DNA of 64,000 nt from assembly GCF_003589595.1 (NCBI RefSeq), contig NW_020653726.1, positions 11,333,318 to 11,397,317 of the forward strand. The letters are read 5' to 3'. A program made the translations under genes and the position numbers. This stretch comes from Hyposmocoma kahamanoa. Its lineage: Eukaryota > Arthropoda > Insecta > Lepidoptera > Cosmopterigidae. This document shows, in pieces, positions 33,478 through 43,637 of this stretch. The notes beneath the pieces are model-generated. The model made no database searches. It was not told where the DNA came from and saw only the letters and a program-made list of their open reading frames with translations. Within the stretch, counting starts at the first letter, position 1. Every line of letters begins with the position of its first letter.

Positions 33478-33991
33478 TCACCCCAGGGTCTTAAGAAAGA
33501 GAAAAAAATTATGTCGTTTCTGAGGATGAATTTAGAAATTGTTTTTATCTGTTTTATCTTTTTGTTTTATTGTTTGTTTTTTGAATATCATTTTTGTAAA
33601 TTATTAAAATTTAGTTTCTTTTGTGCCTAGTTTATGTACTTTAAGTGAAATGAAAAGTTTTCTATTCTTATTATCGCGCTCCTCGCAGACATATTAGTAA
33701 ATGGTCTGTACTACTAGTTTAAATTATTGGATACACCACTGTGAGACCGTAGCTCCTGCCAGGGAGGTTCTGGCTGAAAATCAGTGCTGGGCAAACTAAG
33801 TCTGCACAGCATATACTGAGCTCAGAATCCTCGCCACACAGTTTATTATAGTATATTTCATTTATATATCTATCTGTAAGACTTTTTTTTTATATAATTA
33901 TAATTTAGAAGAGGAATAGAAGAGGATTTGTTTGTATATTTTTTTTTTATCGTGTGGCAAATAAATGGTTTATATGGTTTTATATGGTTTA

Positions 33992-34754
33992 TATAACTAT
34001 GTTATTTACAAGTTTAACATAGGTCAAATTAAAATGACTAACTCTAAAAAATTACGACGGAAACTGATCTCTCGTTGATGTCTTTCTGACAGGTCTCTTT
34101 CTTTTATTATGTTCTTACAATTAAGCGCCTCTTTTTGTCGAAGACACGTGCAACACTAGGGTTGGAAAAATTTGAGATCGTCATCTTAATCAGTATAACA
34201 AATATTATTAGTATATTACTTTTTTAACTACGTTTATAGATAGCACTTATTGTTTATCATTCTTCGACTACGTTTCGTGTGAAATTGGTTACATAAATTA
34301 GTTTTAGTAATATATTATTTTATGTCTTCTTTGATTATATTAATAGGTATTCTTGTAACGTAATACAATGAATAAAACATTCATGTTTTATCTTATCACT
34401 TACATTGTATGACCTAAACCTTCTATTACGACGTTATACATACTTAACGCCATAATTAATTTCATTAGTTATGCTTTTGTAAATGCGACAACTTATAATA
34501 CTTTAGTATCTTGTTTTCTTACAATTCCCTTTTTCCTGTATCTAAATAGCATCCTGCTGTCGTAAGTCATTCAATAATTTATATATCTACTACCGTCACG
34601 CCTGTCTCCCATAGGGGTAGGCAGAGCTTTGAGTAAGACAAGCCCACCTTAGCCACGTTTAGCAAACGTTTTTATTAAAATTTTAGTATAACTTAGTGTA
34701 CTAAATAGTGACAGGTTGCCAGCATGTCGCCTACATATAGAGATACTAAATTAC
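33992..34754. other. Interior of the P-like element, no exon recognised
   Basis: AT-rich. CGTCACGCCTGTCTCCCATA followed by GGGGTAGGCAGAGC at about 34597-34625 is a fragment of a common lepidopteran repeat. Confidence 0.5.
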
Positions 34755-34950
34755 ACCATTAAAGCCATGCCCACAGTCCGCTTTTACGATTTGCGCGAAA
34801 TCATAAGCAGCTGATACATTCTATACTTTTCTTTTGTTTTCAGATCAGTATTACCATTAAAGCCATGCCCACAGTCCGCTTTTACGATTTGCGCGAAATC
34901 ATAAACAGCTGATACATTCTATACTTTTCTTTTGTTTTCAGATCAGTATG
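34755..34950 (+). repeat. 98 bp tandem duplication with a splice-acceptor-like end
   Basis: Two adjacent 98 bp copies (34755-34852 and 34853-34950) differing at one base (AAGCAG versus AAACAG). Each ends in CTTTTCTTTTGTTTTCAG then ATCAGTA, so a polypyrimidine tract and AG are duplicated. Confidence 0.9.
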
Positions 34951-35164
34951 GAAGAATTTAATAATCTGTGTTACAATATTATCGTTTTTATTGACTAATT
35001 GGATGCAGACTGGTAAAGGTTGCCCATCTCTAGATGTAAGTGCAATTTGAGTGCATTTCTAGTTCGACCTTGAACTAGCGAATCAGAACGTCTTAATTGC
35101 ATTCCCCGCTTCTCTTGCCTTCCTCCGAATTTGGTGACCTCGGTTCAGTACAAATTTTCAACAG

Positions 35165-35191
35165 GCGGCATCTATTAGGAGGTTATCTATG
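35165..35191 (-). repeat. Terminal inverted repeat, right
   Basis: 27 bp, perfect partner of 29182-29208. Followed by GAGTAATG (35192-35199), the right target duplication. Confidence 0.9.
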
Positions 35192-35269
35192 GAGTAATGT
35201 TACAATAAGTTTACTTTAAGCTTACATTGAAATAAGATTGTTTTTGGAAAGGTTATGGTAGGCCCCCAG

Positions 35270-35506
35270 CATTCATATGGTCAGGCTTCTTACGTAACTG
35301 CGACAGATGCCAGTGGGCTCGAGAATTGCCTGTATCTGCTTGAGGGCTGCATGTCGGGAAATCCGGTCAGCGCTTAGAGTACACGAGAGGCCATGGTGGC
35401 CAAATTCGTCATTAGCATCCACACTTGCATTGACGGCAGTGAGCTGTTCTTGCTCCTAATCGGAGGCGAACAACTAGTGTGAAGGAGAGACCATCTAGCA
35501 TCGAGT
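35270..35506 (-). pseudogene. Restriction-like endonuclease fragment of an R2/NeSL-type element
   Basis: Minus strand from 35506: LDGLSFTLVVRLRLGARTAH, then QCKCG. After a frameshift near 35435 comes DANDEFGHHGLSC, then SADRISRHAALKQIQ and ILEPTGICRS, and after a second shift near 35290 RKKPDHM. The order Cys-x-Cys, His-x4-Cys, then a basic-PD motif fits the zinc-binding and catalytic start of the restriction-like endonuclease in LINEs such as R2/NeSL. It also fits a protein repeated in many invertebrate genomes (GHHGLSC ... RPDGM). The reverse transcriptase is not present. Clade is uncertain. The TE nature is firmer than the endonuclease label. Confidence 0.5.
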
Positions 35507-36004
35507 ATATAACCAGAAATAGAGACGAAATAAGGGCCATATATTCCTGGTAACACATTAGCGATACAGTTCTTATAAATATCAACCCTCGTTTGCACTG
35601 AAATATACGAGTAAATAGGCCACCTACTGACCTGTGTGTACGTCCAAAAAATATTCTGTATTTATTGTAATAAAGATAATATCTCTAACAATGCCGTGCT
35701 GTTCTATTCGGTGGTGAGGGAAAAATAGCAAAACATCTAATTACAAAACAAACGGAATCACTTTTTCGTCGGTAATTGAATATTAAATATGTAATTTTGC
35801 AATTTTCGTCCATTATAGCAAAGCTCAAGTTAACTGGTCGATTTGAAGTGAAACAATTGACGACACCCATTGACGACATCCGTCAATTGTTTCGAACTCG
35901 GGCTAGCTATAATTGGAGCGCAGTTGTCACAGTAATGATATGGCAGAATAGTTTTCAAACAAATTAAATAACATTTCGTCTCTATCTGGTTATATACTCG
36001 ATAC
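35500..36004. repeat. Inverted repeat pair with central hairpin
   Basis: ATCGAGTATATAACCAGA then ATAGAGACGAAAT (35499-35531) is inverted at 35973-36002, with about 30 of 32 positions matching apart from a 2-base gap. A perfect 13 bp-arm hairpin (GAAACAATTGACG at 35850-35862, inverse at 35881-35893) lies inside. This could be a ~0.5 kb MITE. No target duplication was found. Confidence 0.5.
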
Positions 36005-36654
36005 CATCTAGTAACATGTTGACATGCCGAGGATAGTGAATATAGCCAATACCCACACTCCTTGTTTAGTTTAAGTATAAGTTAATTTATTAAATCGCTT
36101 TTGATTATAAGTCTCATAGAATACCTTCAGTTTGAACTCTATAGGAATGCGAGCGAATAATTTTCTTAAAAAATTCTTAGGAAAAATTTCAACATCAAAA
36201 GTACAGACACTCCTTTAACATTTCGCACACTCTTAGCGATCGTTTTATTTTTTGTTTATAAGTAATGTTTATTTGTTTAGTAGTATTTTACATGTAATTA
36301 AGAGAATTCTTAATTGAATTTTGTTTTTAGTAAAATTTGTTTACAACGCTCAACTCCTCAAATGAATCACTAATTTTCGACGACATTATTTTTTGTTTAT
36401 TGTAACTTCAGTGAATAGCTATTCAATCTTAATTGGTTGGTATCTCGTTAGCTCTAAGTTAATCTAAATTATGTGGTCTGTGATCTAAACTGTTTATTTT
36501 GAAATAATCAATAATTTTCAGTAAAAAAAAGGTATAAATCATAATAAAATAAAAAAATTGCTAATGGAATGAAATTGTATAGCATTTTTACATTTTTAAA
36601 ACATATGAGTAATTATTAGAATAGACTACTATGTCGCTACTTTTTTTTAATAAT
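36005..36654. other. No gene seen
   Basis: AT-rich spacer. No coding remnant or repeat recognised. Confidence 0.5.
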
Positions 36655-36955
36655 AATATCAAGTGACGGGACTAACAAGTCGTGCGCCCGATGGTACGCT
36701 ATACGCCTGTACATACCAATTGCAGTGCCACTCAGAGCTTTAAATCTCAAAGATCTGAAGGGCAGTGCTAATGTTCCCGTCACCATGAGACATAAGTTGA
36801 TAAGTCTCATGTGCCTGTAATTTCACCAGCACCATTACCCTTCAAAACTGGAACACAGTAAAGCTGACTTTACTGCTTGGCGGCAGAAATAGATAAGGTG
36901 GCAGTACTACCCTGGACGAACTCTTTCACAACGAGCTCTACTGCTACTAAAAACA
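36655..36955 (+). repeat. Interspersed repeat R, copy 5
   Basis: Starts ATATCAAGTGACGGGACTAA and ends CTCTACTGCTACTAAA. All core blocks are present. Confidence 0.85.
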
Positions 36956-37233
36956 TAATATTCGCATTGACAAAACTTAAATATCCATAGTAAAACAGAA
37001 TAGTGTTATGTTACATTTTAAAGTAAATATAACTTTTCCCACAAACAATAGTGTAAACATTACAAGCGAAGATCCCCTAAAATCATTTTTACTAGAATAA
37101 AAATTTAAAAGGATTTTTATTCATTCTGATAAACTATCAATATATTAGTTTTTCATATTTTAATATTTAATATAATATATATTTATCTTTAATTTGGTCA
37201 TACATTGTATTAATGTATATCCAATAACCAATG

Positions 37234-37370
37234 AGTTATATTATTATTATTAATAATACAAAGATCGAACACTCAGAAAAATTCCTTCGATCTGGCCGGA
37301 TTCGAACCGACGTCTTCTTGCATACCGTGCCAGACGCTATACCAACTAAGCACCGGGACGAACCAGCGGA
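37234..37370 (-). mobile_element. SINE family B, copy 2
   Basis: Minus-strand tRNA-like head with TTAGTTGGTATAGCG and an exact GGTTCGAATCC B box. The body contains GAGTGTTCGATCTTTGTATT. Nearly identical to 18230-18329. Confidence 0.8.
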
Positions 37371-37469
37371 TGTGACTGATGAAATTACTTCATTTACTTT
37401 TTTTTTCTTTACTTCATTGTAATTTCATCAGCATCCTTACACTATCTTTCTTTCATAGGTAAGTTTTAG

Positions 37470-37755
37470 TAGGAATAGAGCTTCTTGTGAGAGAGTTCAT
37501 CCAGGGACGTACTGCCACCTTACCTATTTCTGCCACCTAGCTGTAATGTGAACATTACTGCGTTCCGGTTTCGAAGGGTGAGGGTGCTGGTGAAATTACA
37601 GACACATGGGATTTGCCAATTTATGTCTCAGGGTGTAGGGCGCAGTGGCAGTGCCTCTTAGATCCTTGTGTAAAGTTATGAGTGGCATTGGAACTGTTAG
37701 GGACAGACGAGTCGCTTACGAACAGACACATGACATGTTCGTCCCGTCACTTAAA
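37470..37755 (-). repeat. Interspersed repeat R, copy 6 (inverted)
   Basis: Reverse complement of R: GAGAGTTCATCCAGGGACG, TACTGCCACCTTACC, GGTGAAATTACAGACACATG, TTTATGTCTCAGGGTG, ending ACATGTTCGTCCCGTCACTT. Copies 5 and 6 form an inverted pair around SINE B. Confidence 0.8.
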
Positions 37756-38950
37756 TTGTACACTTTAATCTTTTACAATATTTATTTCAAACACTTAGAT
37801 CGAGATTACCTGCAAGAGCTAAATGGTCACTATTTCGTATTTTTGTCATCCAAGTACGCAGGAGCTGTTTAAATAACCTTAAGTATTATCGTGTAGAGTA
37901 ACGAAAATATGATAGTCTATACTGATTACTATGAAATTAATCAATACTCATAGATTAACGGCTCAGCACGTGACAGGTGGTGAGGGCACAAATAAATAGA
38001 TAGGTATTTTCATTAGGTTAAGTCACAGCCTCTTTTCATCTCTTTAAAGTGCATAGGCAAATATGGGTAAGCACCCTGAATTATTATAAAAACAATTTAT
38101 AACTACATATTTGTGAATCGAGTTATGTTGAAACGTAATGATATTGTACAAAATGTTTATTACTTTCATATATCTTTTGCTTTTCTATTTAGTTTATACG
38201 CTTGAAAATCGCATTGAAACGAAACAAAAAATCCCACTTGAATCGATTTTCATAAAAATCGAATCTTAGTGCATCCTTAGTAGTAAGCGAAAATCCACAG
38301 GATTGCATAGTGGAGTTGCCCCCAAAAAAGATTGTTTACTTCGAAATTCCTACTAAGTATGGAATTATACTATTCCTACTAAGTATGGAATTATATAAAT
38401 ATACTTACTTCAGTATTATTTTACGCGTACAATGATTTCCGCCCACGATTTTGGGCAGAAAATGGCAAAAACCGGCGATTTGGGTGAAAACCTAGAGAAA
38501 ATCCGAGCGGGTTGTTTAGGTTTTAACCCATTGCCCATCTCTGTGCACAGGTATTAATTTTATGATGAGCTCGCGCCGCACCATTCACAGACACTGCCAA
38601 GCAGAGTTTATACACATATTATGTTATTAAACATGGGTACTATGGTGATGACATTAAAAACACACGCAAGCAACTGAAAAGCTGTCAGTGATAACTTTTG
38701 TAACAGTGTTATTATCATAATATAGCGATGTCATTATAGACTAAATACTTAAAATAAAATCAATTTATTAGGTAAGTAAAAACCAATGTTTTTTTCAATT
38801 GAAATTTGATACATTTACTGTAATACGTCATAAGCGCAAAGACTGCGATGTCCGATCTCTACAGTACCTACAGTCCTTACATTTTCGGACTTCGCTTTCT
38901 TCTCAGAGCTTATTTATTTATTTGTTTGTGTTTTACATAAGTGTCGTTAT
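37756..38950. other. No gene; short tandem duplication
   Basis: ATTCCTACTAAGTATGGAAT plus TATACT (26 bp) occurs twice in tandem at 38346-38397. The rest is AT-rich without coding signal. Confidence 0.6.
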
Positions 38951-39150
38951 GAAATACATAAACATGTAACGGCTGATAAACTAGATTTCGAATCGATCGA
39001 TCATGTTGCCATTATTTTGATTGCCTTAATTCTTGCGCCAACATATACGATTTCAAAGTTAGGTTCTTGATAATACCTCAGTTATTTCTAACCTATTGGG
39101 CACAGTTACTTGCGAAGTGGTCCTAGGCCTACTTGGGATCAATTCCTTAT
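38951..39150 (+). repeat. Direct repeat D, copy 1
   Basis: Shares ATAACGGCTGATAAAC-like, TCGATCGATCAT, CCTTAATTCTTGCGCCA, TTTCTAACCTATTG and GGTGGTCCT-like blocks with 39499-39702. The offset of 548 bp suggests an old tandem duplication or two insertions. Confidence 0.75.
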
Positions 39151-39498
39151 ACCTTTTGATACTCAACATATGCCTTTTACGAAGTTCACGACTTTGAAAT
39201 CAAAACTTTACTCAAAATATTGTAATACAATTTATGTTACATGACTAAAATCTGTGGAAGTTATCCGTTTAGCTTTTTTAGGTTATTTGTAGCTTTGGAT
39301 ATTTTGAATATTATGACATAGTGATGGACAATATGCATTTACAAACAGCATCCCCACGAGGTTGTTTGCGTTCTTTTGAAGAAAATAGGCCGTTGAGTAA
39401 GTTAAGGGTTTAAAAAGTAATACATTTGCAAGCGTATTCAGTAATGAAAAATTCAACAACATACTATAATCAGTAATTTTATTGCATTTCACAATGTG

Positions 39499-39702
39499 GA
39501 ATGCATAAACATTTAACGGCTGATAAACCATATTTGAAATCGATCGATCATTAGGTAGTACCTAATTTTGATGTCAAGCCTTAATTCTTGCGCCACCTTA
39601 GACAATTTGACAGTTAGGTTTTTAATAATACCTAAGTTCTTTCTAACCTATTGAGCACAGTTACCTGCGAGGTGGTCCTTGACCGTCTTGGAATCGATTC
39701 CC
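39499..39702 (+). repeat. Direct repeat D, copy 2
   Basis: Partner of 38951-39150 with roughly 75 to 80 percent identity by eye. It ends GGAATCGATTCCCACG, versus GGGATCAATTCCTTA in copy 1. Confidence 0.75.
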
Positions 39703-39949
39703 ACGAAATGAAATGAAAAGTTATAGCTATGAGAACCAATTATGGGCCCTGTTGGACACAGTAATTTAAGTAGAGAGGAGGACTTTATGCTGACATATTT
39801 CCTTTCCAAAGAGTAAAAACTTCAAATTGTAAAAAATAATTACGTTGTAAAAATTGTATAAATTAAATGCACTGAATAACACAATTCTGTAAAGTAATAA
39901 TAGTAATCCTGTAGTTAACATAACTAACATCTAATTAAAATATTAAATA

Positions 39950-41010
39950 GTATGAAAAAGTAAGAATGTATAAATAGAATAATCATAAAAATATAATATA
40001 ATTTCAATAATTAATTCATTATATATTTATCACTTCAGTATTCATGTATAGAGTAGTAGCATTTAGACAGAAGAATTTGTTTTAGAATTTATTACCATTC
40101 CATAAGTTTTGAATTTCGCCTGACAATTTGTTATATATTTTAACATACATGACAAATGGGCCATCTGCGTGCATTTTGAGACGGGAGCGTGAGAGGATCA
40201 ACTTGTTTGGGTACCTTGAATGTGGTGAGTAGGAAGGTCTGAACGTTTAGTATAGAACTCTGATGTTTCCGTACAAATTTACATGTGTCTAAAACATAAA
40301 TGCATGGCAAGGTGAGTACATTAAGTTTCTAAAAGTGAGGCTTGCATGTGTCGGTTTTATATTAGAAATTACTATTATTGCTTTTTAAATTTAAATTTGT
40401 AAAGTAAAGAGCGATGGTGCATTGGTGCTGTTACCCCATGGAGTAACGCCATAACTGAGCCATGCTTAAGCCAAGCAAAGAAAATTATTTACTACTTCCA
40501 AAGTTGTGTTTTCATAGTTAAATTTAATATTGGTAGGATGTTTTTGATGAGGATGAAAAAATATTAATTTAGTTTTTGCATAGTTAATTTCCAGATTGTG
40601 ATCTGTTAGCTACGACGCGGTTTAATCGACAAGTATTTGAAGCTCGTTGTTTAAAAGAACGCTATTTTCACATGATGTGATTATGGAAATATCATCCGCG
40701 AACAATATACAAATTTCGTTTATGTAGGGAGGTCGTTTACCTATATAAATTACAAATAGGAAGCAACTGATAATACTTTCTTGTTGTATTGAGGCATTTG
40801 TAATTCTTTGAGCCGATCTATTTTTTGTTTCATTTGTCCCATAATAAATAAGGTAGTCTATTGCTTAAATACGACACTAACCATTCATGGGCTTTGCCGC
40901 GAATACCTATTCCCTTTAATTTGTCTAATAATATTTTATGTTGCACTATATAGTAAGCTTTTAACATGACATATAATATGACGGCGCAAGATCCTGATTC
41001 CTACTGAATG
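39950..41010 (-). pseudogene. Degraded LINE reverse transcriptase, C-terminal half
   Basis: No long frame survives, but minus-strand reading gives RT motifs in order. These are ILLDKLKGIGIRGKAHEWL and VSYLSNR at 40960-40870, then a shifted LSVASY..INDLP region, then ILFADDISIIT (motif C, the FADD form) at about 40700-40670. Next come an LEINYAKTKLIFFHP-like block at about 40610-40540, and a C-terminal RYPNKLILSRSRLKMHADG then VKIYNKLSGEIQNLW at 40240-40090. At least six frame changes. The 3' side dissolves into AT-rich sequence near 39950. The clade is in the CR1/Jockey group or nearby. Confidence 0.7.
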
Positions 41011-41199
41011 CAAGAATTATTAAAATAGCTTTAAATTTTTTACTATCAATTAATAATTGTTTCATTATAGAATAATGATAATCCTCTGCTATCTGTAGAT
41101 TTTCTTAACTATGTTTAATTATCATTTGATAATAGGATGAAAACTATTAAGTATTGTTGTAACCTTCCAAAAGTAAACTTGATAAAGCACTTGGGATTT

Positions 41200-41745
41200 A
41201 ATTATTAATGTTATTCTAAATTCATATTGTCATTTATGAATACTCAATCATTCAGTTTAATTACAATATTGTCTTTACATTTAAATTATTTTATAAACAG
41301 TTCCGTCGAAGCATACGACATCTAGCGGCGTGCTTCGTAATTATTTATTTGTAATATGTTCAAACAATTCGCATCGTATTAATAATGTTATTCTAAATTC
41401 ATATTGCCATTTATGAATATCAAATTTCTTATTTTTACAATTACAACATTGTTTACATATAACATTTAAAATTATTATTCTGTAAACAGTTCCGTCGAAG
41501 CATGTGACATCTATGACTAGCAACATCCTTCGTGATTATTTATTTGTTATAATTATGTTAAAACAATTCCCATTTAATTGTTAATGTTTTTTCTAAATTA
41601 ATATTACTATTTAGAAACACTCAACAACTCATTTCAATTACAATATTGTCTTTCGATTTCGATTATTATTTTTAAAAGTTTTGTCGAAGTCTGGCGACAT
41701 GCTTCGTATTTCGTGTTTCTATTTATTGAATTTGTTGTTTAGATA
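41200..41745 (+). repeat. Three-unit tandem array, ~180-200 bp period
   Basis: Units start near 41208, 41386 and 41584 (ATGTTATTCTAAATTCATAT). Each contains ATTTATGAATAC-type, TACAATATTGTC-type and CAGTTCCGTCGAAGCATA blocks, with GTGCTTCGTAATTATTTATT at the end. Units 1 and 2 are close, unit 3 is more diverged. Within each unit GTCGAAGCA and TGCTTCGT make a short dyad. Confidence 0.8.
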
Positions 41746-42146
41746 AAATAAAATAAGAAGTAATGTTTAAAAATTCTATTTAATTAAAAAATAATTTTTG
41801 ATAACATTATTTGAATTTTAAAAACTAAATTTAATTGAATAATTGTGTTTCACCGGAAGTGACTAAAAAATTTAAAAATTGCGCTCCGTTTATGACACGT
41901 TGCTGTTAAAAAAAGTTCACGTTGAGATATAAAATATAAATACTATATCACTTTTGGCGAGACATCATTCTTTCGCTGGAGCTCGAAATGACTACTAATA
42001 ACAATGTGAGTACTAGTGTTCTTTTAATTATAATTGCATTTCTGTTCGTACAATTATAATAATTTTGTTTGTGCTTGTGAAAATAAAAGTTATCGTTTTT
42101 AATTGAAAAGTTTTATCATTTGCAGTGATCCAAAGGATGGTGACGT

Positions 42147-42210
42147 CAGCCATGCTGACGTTACCATTCCTAAAAATTCAGCCATGCTGACGTCACCATT
42201 CCTAAAAATT
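42147..42210 (+). repeat. 32 bp tandem duplication
   Basis: CAGCCATGCTGACGTTACC plus ATTCCTAAAAATT occurs twice in tandem, once with GTCACC. It lies just upstream of the Tc1-like element. A preceding TTTGCAG (42119-42125) and ATGACTACTAATAACAAT with GTGAGT (41987-42010) look like splice sites, but the phase does not join cleanly, so no gene is called. Confidence 0.7.
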
Positions 42211-42236
42211 CGAACGAGGTTTCTGGCCGTCATATA

Positions 42237-42481
42237 CAGTGGTGGTCACATAATTAAAGACACCCTTGATGTTGACCACATACAACAAATTAAATGATAT
42301 TTACAGACCCAAGATAGGTATCAATTCCATTTTAATAGTCATTTTACATACACTGACATCATATATTTTTTAAAATGAGAACAGTATCAAAGTTTAACTA
42401 AAAAGAGTTTACATAGTTCCTGTTTCAAATATCATTCAAACTTTTTCGATACATTAGCTGCTGGCCATCTAATTAAAGACA
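42237..42481 (+). repeat. Left double terminal repeat (IR/DR type)
   Basis: Outer unit 42237-42263 (GGTCACATAATTAAAGACAC) and inner unit 42457-42481 (GGCCATCTAATTAAAGACAG) share CATAATTAAAGACA-like cores. The right end has matching units at 43954-43980 (outer) and 43735-43760 (inner, GTCTTTAATTAGTTGGCC). Two transposase-binding repeats per end is the IR/DR plan of Sleeping Beauty-type elements. Confidence 0.8.
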
Positions 42482-42620
42482 GTGCGTATTTCGTGTTCTA
42501 AATTTGAAATAAAAAAGAGCACTGATTTTTTCTAATATTGAGCGAAATTTCGTGATACGCAAAATCTCACTCAGTTTTAGCCGTGCTCTAAGTTTATTGT
42601 GAAATTTAAATTGAAATATT

Positions 42621-43637
42621 ATGGGAAAAAGCAAAAGTTGCGATCCTTCCACAAGGAAGATAATTCTGATTTTTTATGAAAAAGGGTGGTCATATAGGAA
42701 AATTGCAGAACACTTGCGATGCTCGAAAGATATGGTAATGAACGCTATCCGGCATTTTAAGAAATTTAACACTACGGAAAATGTGCCTAGGAAACCTAGA
42801 CCGCGAAAAACAACCCAGCGAGAAGACACAAGAATAGAATTGTTGGCTAAAAAAGACCCTTTCAAAGGATCAGAAGTCATTCGCTTGGAAGTATTTGGTG
42901 CAGAGGAATCTAGAGGAGTGTCTGCAAGAACGGTGAGAAGGCGATTATGTGAGGCAAACTTGTTTGGAAGAATTTCTCGGAAGGTACCCCTTTTGAAGAA
43001 AGAAAACATCAAAACCAGATTGCTGTTTGCCAAAAAATATGCACATTGGACAGAGCGACAGTGGAAAAATGTGCTTTTTTCTGACGAAACTAAAATAAAT
43101 ATGGTTAACTCTGATGGAAAAGTTTACGTGAGGCGTCCTTCAAAAAAAGAAATGGATCCAAAATACACAAAAAAACTATTAAACATGGAGGGGGTAATAT
43201 CAAGGATGTTTTTCTGGTCACGGTGTGGGACCTATTAAAAAAATAGAAGGTAACATGGATAAATTTCAATATAAAAATATTTTAGAAAACACCATGTTAC
43301 CTTATGCCGAGGATCATTTGCCGGTGATATGGACTTTTCAACATGATAATGATCCCAAACACACTTCAGCAGTGGTCAAAGAATTTCTTAGAAGCCAATC
43401 AGTAACAGTTTTGGATTGGCCACCGTATAGTCCTGACATTAACCCGATCGAAAACTTGTGGTCCCGTGTGAAGAAAATGGTTGCAAAAAAACGTACAAGT
43501 AACGTCATCAACTATACACGGCATTTAAAGAGGCATGGGAACAGATTTCGATTGAAACTTGCAATAATTTGATTGCGTCTATGCCGAGGCGGTGTCGGGC
43601 CGTCATTGCTGCTAAAGGACATGCGACAAAATATTAA
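42621..43637 (+). pseudogene. Tc1-like transposase (DD34E), two frameshifts
   Basis: ATG 42621. Residues 1-110 form the paired-like DNA-binding region (two helix-turn-helix units, SYRKIAEHLRCSKDMVMNAI and SARTVRRRLCEANL) with a basic KPRPRKTTQR linker. The catalytic domain shows LFSDETK (first Asp), QHDNDPKHTS (second Asp) and PDINPIENLW (Glu), with 34 residues between the second Asp and Glu. Frame break 1 at about 43190-43215 falls in the HGGG...GCFSGHG loop, where roughly two residues are missing. Frame break 2 is at about 43520, after which the third frame runs through AFKEAWEQISIETC to TAA at 43635. About 338 codons in all, normal for Tc1. All three catalytic residues are kept. Confidence 0.85.

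Larger units (their letters stand above)
29458..33991 (+). mobile_element. LINE of the CR1/Jockey group, 5'-truncated within ORF1
   Basis: 4534 bp flanked by a 7 bp target duplication (TATAACT at 29451-29457 and 33992-33998). The 3' end is a short tandem tail of TGGTTTATA-like units (33966-33991), as CR1-like LINEs have instead of poly(A). It holds a 3' part of ORF1, a 243 bp spacer, a full ORF2 and about 500 bp of 3' untranslated sequence containing GCCAGGGAGGTTCTGGCTG. Target-primed reverse transcription explains the truncation. It sits in the first intron of the P-like element and is therefore younger than it. Confidence 0.85.
29182..35191. mobile_element. P-superfamily-like DNA transposon interrupted by a LINE
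   Basis: Perfect 27 bp terminal inverted repeats (29182-29208 and 35165-35191, starting CATAGATAACCTCC) with an 8 bp target duplication. P elements have ends that start with CA, terminal repeats of about 31 bp and 8 bp duplications, and encode a transposase with an N-terminal THAP zinc finger. A THAP-like first exon lies 158 bp inside the left end. Removing the LINE (29458-33991 plus its 7 bp duplication) leaves about 1.47 kb, with no other transposase exon seen, so it is non-autonomous. A 98 bp tandem duplication lies near its right end. P assignment rests on ends, duplication length and the weak THAP match together. Confidence 0.65.
28340..35266. mobile_element. Outer inverted-repeat DNA transposon (MITE-like), split by nested insertions
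   Basis: The left end GGGGCCTACCACAACCT (28340) and right end AGGTTATGGTAGGCCCC (ending 35266) are inverted. Subterminal blocks also match in inverted form (CTTAAAGTAAGCTTATTG at 28411 and its inverse at 35201). Without the P-like insertion (29182-35191 plus an 8 bp duplication) it is about 0.9 kb with no coding capacity. The related segment 51580-51749 covers the same right end without the insertion. No target duplication could be matched outside the ends, so the superfamily is left open. Confidence 0.6.

Noticed and set aside
28340..35266. One large autonomous 7 kb DNA transposon carrying an RT gene (Polinton/Maverick-like)
   Set aside because: The related empty-site copy and two sets of target duplications show three separate nested elements.
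41987..42235. Two-exon host gene (ATG 41987, donor 42005, acceptor 42125)
   Set aside because: Joining at the visible splice sites gives an immediate stop, and the second exon is a 32 bp tandem duplication. No homology recognised.
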